NCBI RefSeq assembly: GCF_004216565.1
Contig: NZ_SGWV01000009.1
Coordinates: 558,001-622,000, forward strand
Length of the DNA stretch: 64,000 nucleotides
Origin: Sphaerotilus mobilis
GTDB taxonomy: Bacteria > Pseudomonadota > Gammaproteobacteria > Burkholderiales > Burkholderiaceae_C
Direction: 5' to 3'
How positions within the stretch are numbered: position 1 is the stretch's first letter; the number at the start of each line of letters is the position of its first letter. The translations under genes were made by a program, and so were the position numbers. Under the pieces are notes generated by a model that ran no database searches, had not been told where the DNA came from, and saw only the letters and a program-made list of their open reading frames with translations. Shown here piece after piece: positions 19,020-27,976 of this stretch.

Positions 19020-20870
19020 TCAGACCGTCATCCCGCTCGCCCGCCAAGCCCGCCACCCCCCGAACTCGCTCACGTCCCGCGCCCCGGCCAGGCCGCTGGC
19101 CTCGCAGATGAAGCCGGGCACCTCGCTGCCGTCGGCCAGCAGGGTGCGGCCGATGCCGAGCGGGGCGGGGATGGCGGCGACGAAGCTGCCGAAGGCGGTG
19201 GCGGGGAGTTCCCAGACCTCGACCTCGATGGCGACGCCGCCCGGTGTCGCGCCGTCGGCGACGCGTTGCAGGCCGGGGCGCTTGCCGTCGGGCAGGGCGT
19301 AGAGGCGGTAGACCGGGGCGGTGTGGGTGGCCGCCACCAGGCGGGCGCCGCGTGAGGTGAGTTGGGGGTTGAGCGGCTGGCCCGACAGGTGGGCGCCGCA
19401 GACCGCCACGCGGACCTGGCCGGACGGTGTCTGGTTGGCCGGGGCCGCGAGCGCTGCAGCCGGCAAGGCGTGGCCGGTGGCGCCCAGCGTGGCGGCGGGG
19501 CCCGTCAACGTGGCCTGCCAGCGGGCGGCCAGGCGCAGCAGGGGCACGTCCTGATGGGCCGGGGCGAACAGGGTGATGCCGAAAGGGCGACCCGGCGCGC
19601 TGCCGTCGCCCGCCAGCCAGCCCGAGGGCAGGGCCACGGCGGCGCAGTCCAGCAGGTTCATGAAGTTGGTGTACGTGCCCAGCTCGCTGTTGCGCACGAT
19701 GGGCTCGGCCAGCATCGCGGCGATCGTCGGGTGGCCGGGCGCGGTGGGTGTCAGCACCGCGTCGACCTGAGACCAAACCACGTCGCAGCGGCGCTTGAGC
19801 GCCTGCAGGCGGATCTGCGCCGCGTAGGCGTCGGCCGCCAGCAGGGCCTTGCCGCCGAGCGTGATCTCGCGGGTGACGGGGAAGACGGCCTCGGGCTGGC
19901 GCTCGATGAAGTCGCGGATGGCACCGTAGCGTTCGGCCACCCAGGGGCCTTCGTAGAGCAGGCGGGCGGTCTCGTAGAAGGGCTCGAAGTCCAGCTCGAC
20001 CAGCTCGGCGCCGAGCGCGCGGGCCTGTTCGATCGCACGGTCGAAGGAGGCCGCGCAGCCCGCCTCGGTCCAGACCCGCTGATCGCCGCGCGGCACGCCC
20101 AGGCGCGGCCGCGGATCGGCACCCACGTCGTGGCCGTGCGGCAAGGCGGCGCGGCTGCAGGGGTCTTCGGCGTCGAAGCCTTGCGCGACGGCCAGCACGG
20201 CGGCGGCGTCGGCGGCGGTCAGGGCAAAGATCGAGACCACATCGAGCGTGCGGCAGGCCGGCACCACGCCCCGGGTCGACAGCAGGCCGCGGGTCGGCTT
20301 GAGGCCCACCAGCTGGTTGAAGGCGGCCGGCACGCGGCCCGAGCCGGCCGTGTCGGTGCCCAGGCTGAAGCTGACCTGGCCGAGCGCGACCGAGACCGCC
20401 GAGCCGGCGCTGGAACCGCCCGAGACATAGGCCGGATCGAAGGCATTGCGGCAGGCGCCGTGCGGCGAGCGGGTGCCGTTCAGGCCGGTGGCGAACTGGT
20501 CCAGGTTGGTCTTGCCGACGGGGATGGCGCCCGCGTCGACCAGGCGCTGCACGACCGGCGCGTGGGCATCCGGCGCATAGGCATAGGCGGGGCAGCCGGC
20601 GGTGGTCGGCAGGCCGGCCACGTCGATGTTGTCCTTGACCGCGAAGGGCACGCCCCACAGCGGCAGCGTGGCCGGATCGCGCGCCATCAGCGCCCGGGCC
20701 TGGGCGCGCAGCCGCTCGGGGTCGACGCGGCTGATCCAGGCGCGGTGGGCGTCCTCGTCCGAGGTGGCGGCGATGACCTGCTCGATCACGCCCAGCGGAT
20801 CGCGCCGGCCGGCGGCGTAGTCGGCGCGCAGGGTGGCCAGGTCCAGCGAAGGCCAAGAGGGCGTGTTCAT
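19020..20870 (-). CDS. atzF: Allophanate hydrolase
   Basis: Allophanate hydrolase splits allophanate to two NH3 and two CO2, the last step of guanidine (or urea) breakdown through a biotin carboxylase. The 616-aa protein has an amidase-signature domain with the Ser-cisSer-Lys triad visible: K79 (FAVKDNIDVAG), S153 (SGGSSAGS) and S177 (GTDTAGSGR). A C-terminal domain of about 150 residues is typical of AtzF. The ATG at 20870 overlaps the carboxylase stop by 4 nt (ATGA), so the two are translationally coupled. It is the last gene of the long minus-strand guanidine operon and convergent with the DJ-1-like gene. Confidence 0.95.
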   Translation of the reverse strand: MNTPSWPSLDLATLRADYAAGRRDPLGVIEQVIAATSDEDAHRAWISRVDPERLRAQARALMARDPATLPLWGVPFAVKDNIDVAGLPTTAGCPAYAYAPDAHAPVVQRLVDAGAIPVGKTNLDQFATGLNGTRSPHGACRNAFDPAYVSGGSSAGSAVSVALGQVSFSLGTDTAGSGRVPAAFNQLVGLKPTRGLLSTRGVVPACRTLDVVSIFALTAADAAAVLAVAQGFDAEDPCSRAALPHGHDVGADPRPRLGVPRGDQRVWTEAGCAASFDRAIEQARALGAELVELDFEPFYETARLLYEGPWVAERYGAIRDFIERQPEAVFPVTREITLGGKALLAADAYAAQIRLQALKRRCDVVWSQVDAVLTPTAPGHPTIAAMLAEPIVRNSELGTYTNFMNLLDCAAVALPSGWLAGDGSAPGRPFGITLFAPAHQDVPLLRLAARWQATLTGPAATLGATGHALPAAALAAPANQTPSGQVRVAVCGAHLSGQPLNPQLTSRGARLVAATHTAPVYRLYALPDGKRPGLQRVADGATPGGVAIEVEVWELPATAFGSFVAAIPAPLGIGRTLLADGSEVPGFICEASGLAGARDVSEFGGWRAWRASGMTV

Positions 20871-23800
20871 CGGGTCGATTCCTCGTCGTTCGTGTCGCCG
20901 CTGTTGCTGCTGTTGCCGGTGTCGCCAACGTCGCCGTTGTCGATCACGGCCACGGTCTGGCCCGCCGCGACCGCACCCCCTTCGCGGCACAACAGGCGGC
21001 GCAGCCGGCCGTCGCTGGGCGCGGCGATGGTGAATTCCATCTTCATGCTCTCGACCACCAGCAGCGGCTGGCCCTCGCGCACCGTCGCACCGGGCTCGAC
21101 CAGCAGCTTCCAGACGCTGCCGGGCACGGGGCTGGCGACCGCGCGGGCGCCGGGCGGCAGGGCCTCGTCGGGCTCGGTCGATGCGGCCCCATCGGCCTCG
21201 GCGACGTGTTCGGCCTGACCGGCCGCCGCCCAGCGTTCACGCTCGGCCGAGAAGGCGGCGCGCTGGGTGGTGCGGAAGGCGGCGATCGCGTCGGCCTGAT
21301 CGTCCAGAAAGGCCTGGTAGTCGCGCAGCGAGAAGCGCCCCGGTTCGGTCCGCAGCTTGTGGCGGCCGGCGGGGAAGTCGCGCCGGATGCGCGCCAGCTC
21401 CTCGCCGTCGACCGGGTAGAAGCGGATCTGGTCGAAGAAGCGCAGCAGCCAGGGCTGGCCGGGCTCAAAGTCGGTGGCGCCGTCGCGGGCGTCGCGCCAG
21501 CGGTTCCACATCTGCAGCGTGCGGCCGACGAACTGGTAGCCGCCCGGGCCTTCCATGCCGTAGACACACAGGTAGGCGCCGCCGATGCCCACGGCGTTCT
21601 CGGGCGTCCAGGTGCGCGCCGGGTTGTACTTGGTCGTCACCAGCCGATGGCGCGGGTCCAGCGGCGTGGCCACGGGCGCGCCCAGGTAGACATCGCCCAG
21701 GCCCAGCACCAGGTAGCGCGCGTCGAAGACGGTGCGGTAGACGTCGTCGATGTGGTCCAGCCCGTTGATGCGGCGGATGAACTCGATGTTGCTCGGGCAC
21801 CAGGGCGCGTCTGGGCGGACCGACTGCATGTATTTCTCGATCGCCAGCCGCGTGCTCGGGTCGTCCCAGGACAGCGGCAGCCAGACCGTGCGCGAGGGCA
21901 CCGACAGGTCGTCGGTCGGGCCCAGGGCGTCGTCCCGTTCGGCCAGCAGGGCGAGCAGGGCCTCGCGGTCCAGCACGCGCGGGTCGTGGTGGACCTGCAG
22001 GCTGCGGATGCCGGGCGTCAGGTCGATCACGCCGCGCAGGTCGCCGGCCTCGATGCGCGCTTCGAGCGAGCGCATCAGCGCATGGACCCGCAGGCGCAGC
22101 GCGATGTCGAGCACCGGCTCGCCGTATTCGAGCAGCAGGTAGCGGTCGCCCGACTGACGGATGACACGGGCGGGCCGGCCCGGTTCGCCCTCACGCCGCG
22201 ACAGGATGGCCGCTTGACCGGTCGGCGCAAGCGTCGCGGCCGGCAGTTCAGGCAAGGGCCCCTCCAGCGTCGCCAGCGCGGCATCGAGCTGCGCGTGCAG
22301 GCTCAGCGCCTGAGCCAGTGACAGCGGCACGAAGCGCAGCGTGTCGCCGGGGCGCAGCTGGCCGAGCTTCCAGCGCTCGCCGGCCACCACCACGGCGGGG
22401 CAGACGAAGCCGCCCAGGCTGGGGCCGTCGGGGCCCAGGATGACCGGCATGTCACCGGTGTAGTCGACCGCGCCGATGGCGTAGGCGTTGTCGTGCAGGT
22501 TGGACGGGTGCAGGCCGGCCTCGCCGCCGTCCGGCCGGGCCCAGGTCGGCTTCGGGCCGATCAGGCGCACCCCCGTGCGGCTGGAGTTGTGGTGGACCTG
22601 CCAGTCGGTGGCGTAGAAGGTGGCGATGTCCTCGGGCGTGAAGAAGTCGGGCGCGCCATGCGGCCCGTCCAGCACGCCGATGCGCCAGTGCCGGCCCGGT
22701 GCGGGCAAGGCCAGCGCCGGTGGCTCGAAGCGCGGCGCGTCGGGGCAGGCCGCGTCGTCGCCCACCGGCAGCAGGTCGCCGACCCGCAGGTGGCGCCCGC
22801 CGTGTCCGCCGAACTGGCCGAGCGTGAAGGTCGCGCGGCTGCCCAGGTAGGCCGGCACGTCGACGCCGCCGCGCACGGCCAGGCAGGCGCGCGCCCCGGC
22901 CTCCAGCGCGCCCAGGCGCAGCACGGCGCCGGCAGGCAACTCATGCGCCCGGCCAGTGGCCAGGGCGATGCGCCGGCCGTCGACCTCCAGCGTCATCGGC
23001 ATCGCCGCACCGGCCAGCGCCACGACCAGCGGCTGCAGGCAACGCAGCGTCGGACCGGCCAGCGTGCATTCGAGCGTGGCCGCATCGGCCGGGTTGCCGA
23101 CCAGCCGGTTGGCCAGGCGGTGGCCCAGCTCGTCCATCGGGCCGGACGGCGGCACGCCGACATGCCAGTAGCCCTGCCGGCCGGGCCAGTCCTGCACGCT
23201 GGTCATGACGCCGCCGTCGAGCACCTCCAGCGCACGCGGCATCGGCCGGAAGTCGGCCAGCGTCGCGGTGACGACGCGGCCCTGCTCGAACACCGGCGCG
23301 GCGACCAGCGCACGCAGGTAGCCGAGGTTGGTGGCGATGCCGCCCAGCCGGGTCTCGGCCAGCGCGGCGCGCAGCCGGGCCAGGGCATCGGTGCGGTCCC
23401 GGCCGGTGACGATCAGCTTGGCCAGCATCGGGTCGTAGTGCGGCGGCACATCGGTGCCACGGGCGACCCAGCCGTCGACGCGCACGCCGCTGGCGGGGTC
23501 CGGCCAGACCACCTCGGTCAGCAGCCCGGCGCTGGGCTGGAACTGGCGCGCCGGGTCCTCTGCATACAGCCGGACCTGGATCGCCGCGCCGCGCGGTTCC
23601 GGCGCCACCAGCTCGAAGGCGTCGCCGCGCGCGAGCTTGACCATCCACGCGACCAGGTCGACGCCGGTGACCTGCTCGGTGACGCCGTGTTCGACCTGCA
23701 GCCGGGTGTTGACCTCCAGGAAGTGGAAGGCGCCGCTGTCGGCATCGAGCACGAACTCGACCGTGCCGGCCGAGCGGTAGCTCACGGCCTGAGCCAGCCG

Positions 23801-24580
23801 GACCGCGCAGGCGCACAGGTCGGCGCGGGTGGCGGCGTCCAGGTGCGGCGCGGGCGTTTCCTCGACCACCTTCTGGTGACGGCGCTGGGCTGAGCAGTCG
23901 CGTTCGCCGAGCGCAATGACCTGGCCGCGCCCGTCGCCGAAGACCTGCACCTCGATGTGGCGGGCGCGGGTGATGAACTTCTCGACGTAGAGGCCGGCGT
24001 CCTTGAAGTTGGCCTGCGCCAGCCGCTGCACCGAGGCCCAGGCCTCGCCCAGCGCCGCTGCGTCGTCGACCCGGCGCATGCCGATGCCGCCGCCGCCGGC
24101 CGTGCTCTTGAGCATCACCGGGTAGCCGATGCGTTCGGCCGCGACACGCGCGGCATCGACGTCGGACAGCAGGCCGGTGCCGGGCAGCAGCGGCACGCCC
24201 AGTTCGGATGCCAGCGAGCGGGCCGTGTGCTTGAGCCCGAAGGCGCGCATCTGCGCCGGGCTCGGGCCGATGAAGGCGATGCCGGCGTCCTCGCAGGCCT
24301 GGGCGAAGGCCGGGTTCTCGCTCAGGAAGCCGTAGCCCGGGTGGATCGCACCGGCGCCGGTCTCGCGGGCGGCGGCCAGGATGCGCGCGCCGTCAAGGTA
24401 GCTCTGCGCCGCCGGGGCCGGGCCGATGCAGACGGCGGCATCGGCCAGGCGGACATGGGCCGCGTCCGCATCGGCCTCCGAATGCACCGCCACCGCACGC
24501 AGGCCCAGGTCCCGCAGCGTGCGGATGATGCGCACCGCGATCGCGCCGCGATTGGCGATGAGGACGGTGTCGAAACTCAT
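20867..24580 (-). CDS. Biotin-dependent urea/guanidine carboxylase
   Basis: A 1237-aa single-chain biotin carboxylase of the urea carboxylase family. In order: an ATP-grasp biotin carboxylase domain (~1-450, with KFITRARHIEVQVFGDG and FLEVNTRLQVEHGVTEQVTG), a KipA/KipI-like carboxyltransferase region (~460-1100), and a C-terminal biotinyl domain with VVESMKMEF, biotinyl Lys about 1180. Members next to DUF1989 pairs and guanidine riboswitches have been shown to be guanidine carboxylases making carboxyguanidine. The riboswitch 6.5 kb upstream makes guanidine the likely substrate here. The ATG at 24580 has AGGGG upstream. The last ~25 residues are an Asp/Gly/Asn/Ser tail encoded by imperfect short repeats. 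Confidence 0.93.
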   Translation of the reverse strand: MSFDTVLIANRGAIAVRIIRTLRDLGLRAVAVHSEADADAAHVRLADAAVCIGPAPAAQSYLDGARILAAARETGAGAIHPGYGFLSENPAFAQACEDAGIAFIGPSPAQMRAFGLKHTARSLASELGVPLLPGTGLLSDVDAARVAAERIGYPVMLKSTAGGGGIGMRRVDDAAALGEAWASVQRLAQANFKDAGLYVEKFITRARHIEVQVFGDGRGQVIALGERDCSAQRRHQKVVEETPAPHLDAATRADLCACAVRLAQAVSYRSAGTVEFVLDADSGAFHFLEVNTRLQVEHGVTEQVTGVDLVAWMVKLARGDAFELVAPEPRGAAIQVRLYAEDPARQFQPSAGLLTEVVWPDPASGVRVDGWVARGTDVPPHYDPMLAKLIVTGRDRTDALARLRAALAETRLGGIATNLGYLRALVAAPVFEQGRVVTATLADFRPMPRALEVLDGGVMTSVQDWPGRQGYWHVGVPPSGPMDELGHRLANRLVGNPADAATLECTLAGPTLRCLQPLVVALAGAAMPMTLEVDGRRIALATGRAHELPAGAVLRLGALEAGARACLAVRGGVDVPAYLGSRATFTLGQFGGHGGRHLRVGDLLPVGDDAACPDAPRFEPPALALPAPGRHWRIGVLDGPHGAPDFFTPEDIATFYATDWQVHHNSSRTGVRLIGPKPTWARPDGGEAGLHPSNLHDNAYAIGAVDYTGDMPVILGPDGPSLGGFVCPAVVVAGERWKLGQLRPGDTLRFVPLSLAQALSLHAQLDAALATLEGPLPELPAATLAPTGQAAILSRREGEPGRPARVIRQSGDRYLLLEYGEPVLDIALRLRVHALMRSLEARIEAGDLRGVIDLTPGIRSLQVHHDPRVLDREALLALLAERDDALGPTDDLSVPSRTVWLPLSWDDPSTRLAIEKYMQSVRPDAPWCPSNIEFIRRINGLDHIDDVYRTVFDARYLVLGLGDVYLGAPVATPLDPRHRLVTTKYNPARTWTPENAVGIGGAYLCVYGMEGPGGYQFVGRTLQMWNRWRDARDGATDFEPGQPWLLRFFDQIRFYPVDGEELARIRRDFPAGRHKLRTEPGRFSLRDYQAFLDDQADAIAAFRTTQRAAFSAERERWAAAGQAEHVAEADGAASTEPDEALPPGARAVASPVPGSVWKLLVEPGATVREGQPLLVVESMKMEFTIAAPSDGRLRRLLCREGGAVAAGQTVAVIDNGDVGDTGNSSNSGDTNDEESTR

Positions 24581-24665
24581 GACTGCCCCTCGCACGACGG
24601 GTACATCGGTCGATCCCCCGAGGGGATGCGGGCCGGCTTGGGAGCGGCCCGGCGCTCGGCCCGGG

Positions 24666-25334
24666 TCATGCTGTCTCCCCTTGCCAGAACAGGAACTCGA
24701 CCGGCGTCGGGTTGTAGGCGTTGCACGGGTTGTTGAGCTGCGGGCAGTTGGAGACCAGCATGTGCAGGTCCATGTGCGCGGTCAGCTCGACGTACTTGCC
24801 CGGCGCGCTGACGCCGTCGGCGAAGGTCAGGCGGCCGTCTGCCGTCACCGGCACGTTCATGAAGAAGTTGATGTTGGGCACCAGGTCGCGCTTGCCCAGG
24901 CCGACGTCGGCCTGCTGCAGCGCCAGCAGGTAGTTGTCGCGGCAGTTGTGCATGAACTTCTTCTGCAGCGCATAGCGCACGGTGTTGCTCTCGGCCGCGC
25001 AGGCGCCGCCGAGCGTGTCGTGGCGGCCGCAGGTGTCGGCGCTGATGGTCAGCATCGGCCGGCCCAGGTTGCTCATCAGCACCGAGCCGGTGGTCAGGTA
25101 GATGCCGCCCTGGGCCAGCAGCGTGTCGCTGGCGCTGTAGTGCTCCGCGAGGTCGTGGCGGGCGTAGAAGATGACGTCCACGGCCTGGTTGCCTTCGAGG
25201 TCGACGATGCGCAGCGTCTGGCCGGCATCGACGGTCGTGAACCACGGCTCGCCAGCGGCCTGACGGTGGCGGCGCACGGCGGCCTCGGGGGCCAGCGCGC
25301 TTTCCTGGAAACGCAGGGAGGTCGGTGCAGTCAT
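24666..25334 (-). CDS. DUF1989 protein, urea amidolyase-associated 2 / carboxyguanidine deiminase subunit
   Basis: A 222-aa DUF1989 protein long annotated as urea amidolyase-associated protein 2. Paired DUF1989 proteins have been shown to form carboxyguanidine deiminase (CgdAB), which turns carboxyguanidine into allophanate and ammonia. Visible family features are WFTTVDAGQTLRIVDLEGNQAVDV, HYSASDTL, the Cys/His-rich ISADTCGRHDTLGGACAAES segment and VPNINFFMNVPV. I use the ATG at 25334, preceded by AGGAG; the frame opens upstream without a better start. It lies between its paralogue (25361) and the carboxylase. Which of the two proteins is catalytic cannot be read here. Confidence 0.92.
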   Translation of the reverse strand: MTAPTSLRFQESALAPEAAVRRHRQAAGEPWFTTVDAGQTLRIVDLEGNQAVDVIFYARHDLAEHYSASDTLLAQGGIYLTTGSVLMSNLGRPMLTISADTCGRHDTLGGACAAESNTVRYALQKKFMHNCRDNYLLALQQADVGLGKRDLVPNINFFMNVPVTADGRLTFADGVSAPGKYVELTAHMDLHMLVSNCPQLNNPCNAYNPTPVEFLFWQGETA

Positions 25335-25360
25335 GCGTGGGCTCCTGGGGTCGACCGGGT

Positions 25361-26167
25361 TCAGCAAAGCGCGAACACGTCGCTGTTGTGCAGCGCACGG
25401 GCGCCTTCCGGGCGGTGCCGGCGGCAGACGTCGTCGGCCTCGGCCGGGCCGCGTCGCCAGGCGGCGATGCCGACCTTGCCGGGCGCATAGCCGGGCCGCA
25501 GGTCCAGCGGGTGCGGGGCGGTGCTGATGGCGACGATGACGTCCAGGTCCATGCGCAGCTCGACCGCGCCGCCGCGCACGACACGTTCGGCGTCGAAGGC
25601 AAAACGGCCGTGTTCATCGACCGTCACGCGGCTGAACAGGTTGACCGGCGCGATCTGGTCGCGCAGCGTCAGGCCGTGTTTGCCGGTCTCGATCAGCAGG
25701 CCGTCGCGGCCGCTGCGGTGCATCGCGTTGCGGTGCGTTTCATAGCGCTGCAGGCCGTGGCGGGCCTCCATCGTCGGCGTGTCCAGCAGGCCGCCGAAGG
25801 GGTCGTGCCAGCCCAGCGTGTCGTGCGTGAAGGACGCCAGCGCGCGGCCCATGTCGCTCATCAGCACATGGCCAGTGCTGTAGTGCGCGGTGTGCTGGGC
25901 CTTGAGGCTGTCGGGCATGTTGTAGCGCTCCAGCCGGTCGTGCGCGGCGTAGAGCACGACGGCGCAGTTGGCGCGCTCGTCCAGCGCGACGAAGCGCAGC
26001 GCCATGCCGCGGCTCAGGCGCCAGCTCCAGTGGCCGCCGCCGGGCACGATCTCGCTCCAGACCACGCGCTCGGCGGGCAGCTCGGGCGCAAAGCGTTGCC
26101 ACAGCGGCGGGGCGTCGATCGGCTGGGTCGGCGGCGGGTTGTCGAGGGTGTGCAGCGGTGCGGTCAT
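25361..26167 (-). CDS. DUF1989 protein, urea amidolyase-associated 1 / carboxyguanidine deiminase subunit
   Basis: A 268-aa DUF1989 paralogue of the next gene, equivalent to urea amidolyase-associated protein 1. Shared features are the WSWRLSRGMALRFVALDERAN strand pair, YNMPDSLKAQHTAHYSTGHVLMSDMGR, THDTLGWHDPFGG (conserved His/Asp in place of the Cys-rich loop) and IAPVNLFSRVTVDEHG. It is expected to pair with its neighbour as a heteromeric carboxyguanidine deiminase in the cytoplasm. It lies 33 nt downstream of the ABC ATPase gene and 27 nt upstream of the second paralogue, all on the minus strand. Confidence 0.92.
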   Translation of the reverse strand: MTAPLHTLDNPPPTQPIDAPPLWQRFAPELPAERVVWSEIVPGGGHWSWRLSRGMALRFVALDERANCAVVLYAAHDRLERYNMPDSLKAQHTAHYSTGHVLMSDMGRALASFTHDTLGWHDPFGGLLDTPTMEARHGLQRYETHRNAMHRSGRDGLLIETGKHGLTLRDQIAPVNLFSRVTVDEHGRFAFDAERVVRGGAVELRMDLDVIVAISTAPHPLDLRPGYAPGKVGIAAWRRGPAEADDVCRRHRPEGARALHNSDVFALC

Positions 26168-26200
26168 GGCGAGGGCAGGCGGGCGAGGGGCAGCGGGGGT

Positions 26201-27097
26201 TCAGCGGGTCTGGTCCAGCGTCGCGGCCTGCGAGAGCTGTTCGAGCAGCTCGTGGTCGGTCTGCAGGCCGGAGGTGGCGCGGATGCGCGCCAGCACCTCG
26301 CGCTTGAGCGCGACGAACTCGGGCGCGAGCTTCATGTCCTGGCTGCGGCGCGGCCCCAGCGGCACCGCGTGGATGCTGTCGATGCGGCCGGGGCGCGGCG
26401 CCATCAGCACGACGCGCTGGCCCAGGTAGAGGGCCTCTTCGACGTCGTGCGTGACGAAGACGATGGTGGTGCGTTCCAGCCGGTGCACATGCAGGATCAG
26501 GTCGTGCATGACCTCGCGGGTCTGTGCATCGAGCGCGCCGAAGGGCTCGTCCATCAGCAGCACCGGCGGGCGGCTCATCAGGGCGCGCGCGATCGCCACG
26601 CGCTGCTGCATGCCGCCGGACAACTGGCCCGGATAGGCGTGTGCGACATGCCCCAGCCCCATCAGGCGCAGCAGCGCATCGGCGCGGCCGGAGGCGGCCT
26701 CCACGTCGGCGCTGCTGCGGTCTTGTGTGTGCACGGCCAGGCGGCGGCTGAACTTGATGTTGTCGATCACCGTCAGCCACGGGTAGAGGCTGTAGTGCTG
26801 GAACACCATCGCCCGGTCCGGGCCGGGGCCGTCGACCGCCCGGCCATCGACCACCAGCTCGCCAGCGTCGTGGCTCTCCAGCCCGCCGATGGTGCGCAGC
26901 AGCGTCGACTTGCCGCAGCCCGAGGCGCCCACCAGCGTGACGAACTCGTTGGGCGCGATCGCTAGGTCGACCGCCTGCAGCGCGGTCATGCGGCTCGGGC
27001 CACGACCGTAGTGCTTCCACAGGCCGCTGCAGCGGATGTGGGCCTGGGCGTGTGCATCGGCCGCGCCTGCTGCCTGGGCGTGTTCGGGGTGGCTCAT
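26201..27097 (-). CDS. ABC transporter ATPase (nitrate/sulfonate/taurine type) of the guanidine operon
   Basis: The 298-aa ATPase powers uptake with the permease at 27127. Walker A is GASGCGKST, followed by Q-loop FQHYSLYPW, signature LSGGMQQRVAIARAL, Walker B VLLMDEPFGALD and H-loop VTHDVEEAL. It belongs to the SsuB/TauB class. The ATG at 27097 is chosen because it starts the recognisable domain about 30 residues later; the frame runs on upstream through the permease in another reading phase and is not coding. The gene starts 30 nt after the permease stop. The transported substrate is inferred to be guanidine or a guanidine-releasing compound from the riboswitch-led operon. Confidence 0.95.
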   Translation of the reverse strand: MSHPEHAQAAGAADAHAQAHIRCSGLWKHYGRGPSRMTALQAVDLAIAPNEFVTLVGASGCGKSTLLRTIGGLESHDAGELVVDGRAVDGPGPDRAMVFQHYSLYPWLTVIDNIKFSRRLAVHTQDRSSADVEAASGRADALLRLMGLGHVAHAYPGQLSGGMQQRVAIARALMSRPPVLLMDEPFGALDAQTREVMHDLILHVHRLERTTIVFVTHDVEEALYLGQRVVLMAPRPGRIDSIHAVPLGPRRSQDMKLAPEFVALKREVLARIRATSGLQTDHELLEQLSQAATLDQTR

Positions 27098-27126
27098 CGG
27101 GTGATCCAGTCGTTGGGCGTGACGGT

Positions 27127-27972
27127 TCAGTGCCGCACCACCAGCCAGGGGAAGGCCTTGCGGTGCAGCCAGCGCATGCCCTGGTCCATCGCCAGGCCGA
27201 TGGCGCCGATCAGCAAGATGCCGGCAAAGATCTGGTCGGTCTGCAGGTAGCGCTGGGCCTTCAGGATCGAATAGCCCAGGCCCGAGTTGGCGGCCACCAG
27301 CTCGGCCACCACCAGGTAGGTCCAGGCCCAGCCCATGGTGATGCGCAGCGTGTCCAGCAGGGCCGGCTTGGCCGAGGGCAGGATGACCTGTTCGAGCAGC
27401 TCGCGGCGGGTGGCGCCCATCGTCTGCGCGGCCTCGACCTGCGACATCGGCACGCGCTTCACGTCCTCGGCCACCATCAGCACCATCTGGAAGAAGGTGC
27501 CGATGAAGATCACCGCCACCTTCGAGCTTTCCTCGATGCCGAACCACAGCATCACCAGTGGGATGAAGGCCACCGCCGGCATGTAGCGGATGAAGTCGGT
27601 CAGCGGCTCCAGCAGCGCCTGCACGCCCCGGTAGCTGCCGATCAGCAGGCCCAGCGGCAGGGCCAGCACGGCCGACAGGGCCCAGCCGGTGACGACCCGG
27701 TAGACGCTGATGCCGACGTCGCCGGCCAGGTCGCCGTCGACGGCCCAGGCCAGCGCACGCTGCACCACGCTCCACGGCCCGGGCAGGAAGACCGGGTCAT
27801 TGCCCTCGCGCAGCGTCAGCCCGATCCAGCCCAGCAGCGGCAGCAGCAGGCCGAGCAGGGCCAGCAGCCAGTAGGCGGTCGGCGGGATCGCCTGCCGGAC
27901 CTGCCACAGCCGGGTCGGGCGGTGGCGGTCGGGCGGCGGGGTCAGGGCGGGTTCCATGGTGGGGCGGTCCAT
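27127..27972 (-). CDS. ABC transporter permease (SsuC/TauC type) of the guanidine operon
   Basis: A 281-aa inner-membrane permease with about six to seven membrane helices. The cytoplasmic EAA loop is visible as EAAQTMGATRRELLEQVILPSAKPAL, matching the coupling helix of the SsuC/TauC family. It starts 4 nt after the stop of the unknown gene at 27977, so the two are probably translationally linked. A second in-frame ATG lies 15 nt downstream and could be the real start. It works with the ATPase (26201) and the periplasmic binding protein (29851). Confidence 0.94.
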   Translation of the reverse strand: MDRPTMEPALTPPPDRHRPTRLWQVRQAIPPTAYWLLALLGLLLPLLGWIGLTLREGNDPVFLPGPWSVVQRALAWAVDGDLAGDVGISVYRVVTGWALSAVLALPLGLLIGSYRGVQALLEPLTDFIRYMPAVAFIPLVMLWFGIEESSKVAVIFIGTFFQMVLMVAEDVKRVPMSQVEAAQTMGATRRELLEQVILPSAKPALLDTLRITMGWAWTYLVVAELVAANSGLGYSILKAQRYLQTDQIFAGILLIGAIGLAMDQGMRWLHRKAFPWLVVRH

Positions 27973-27976
27973 GCCG

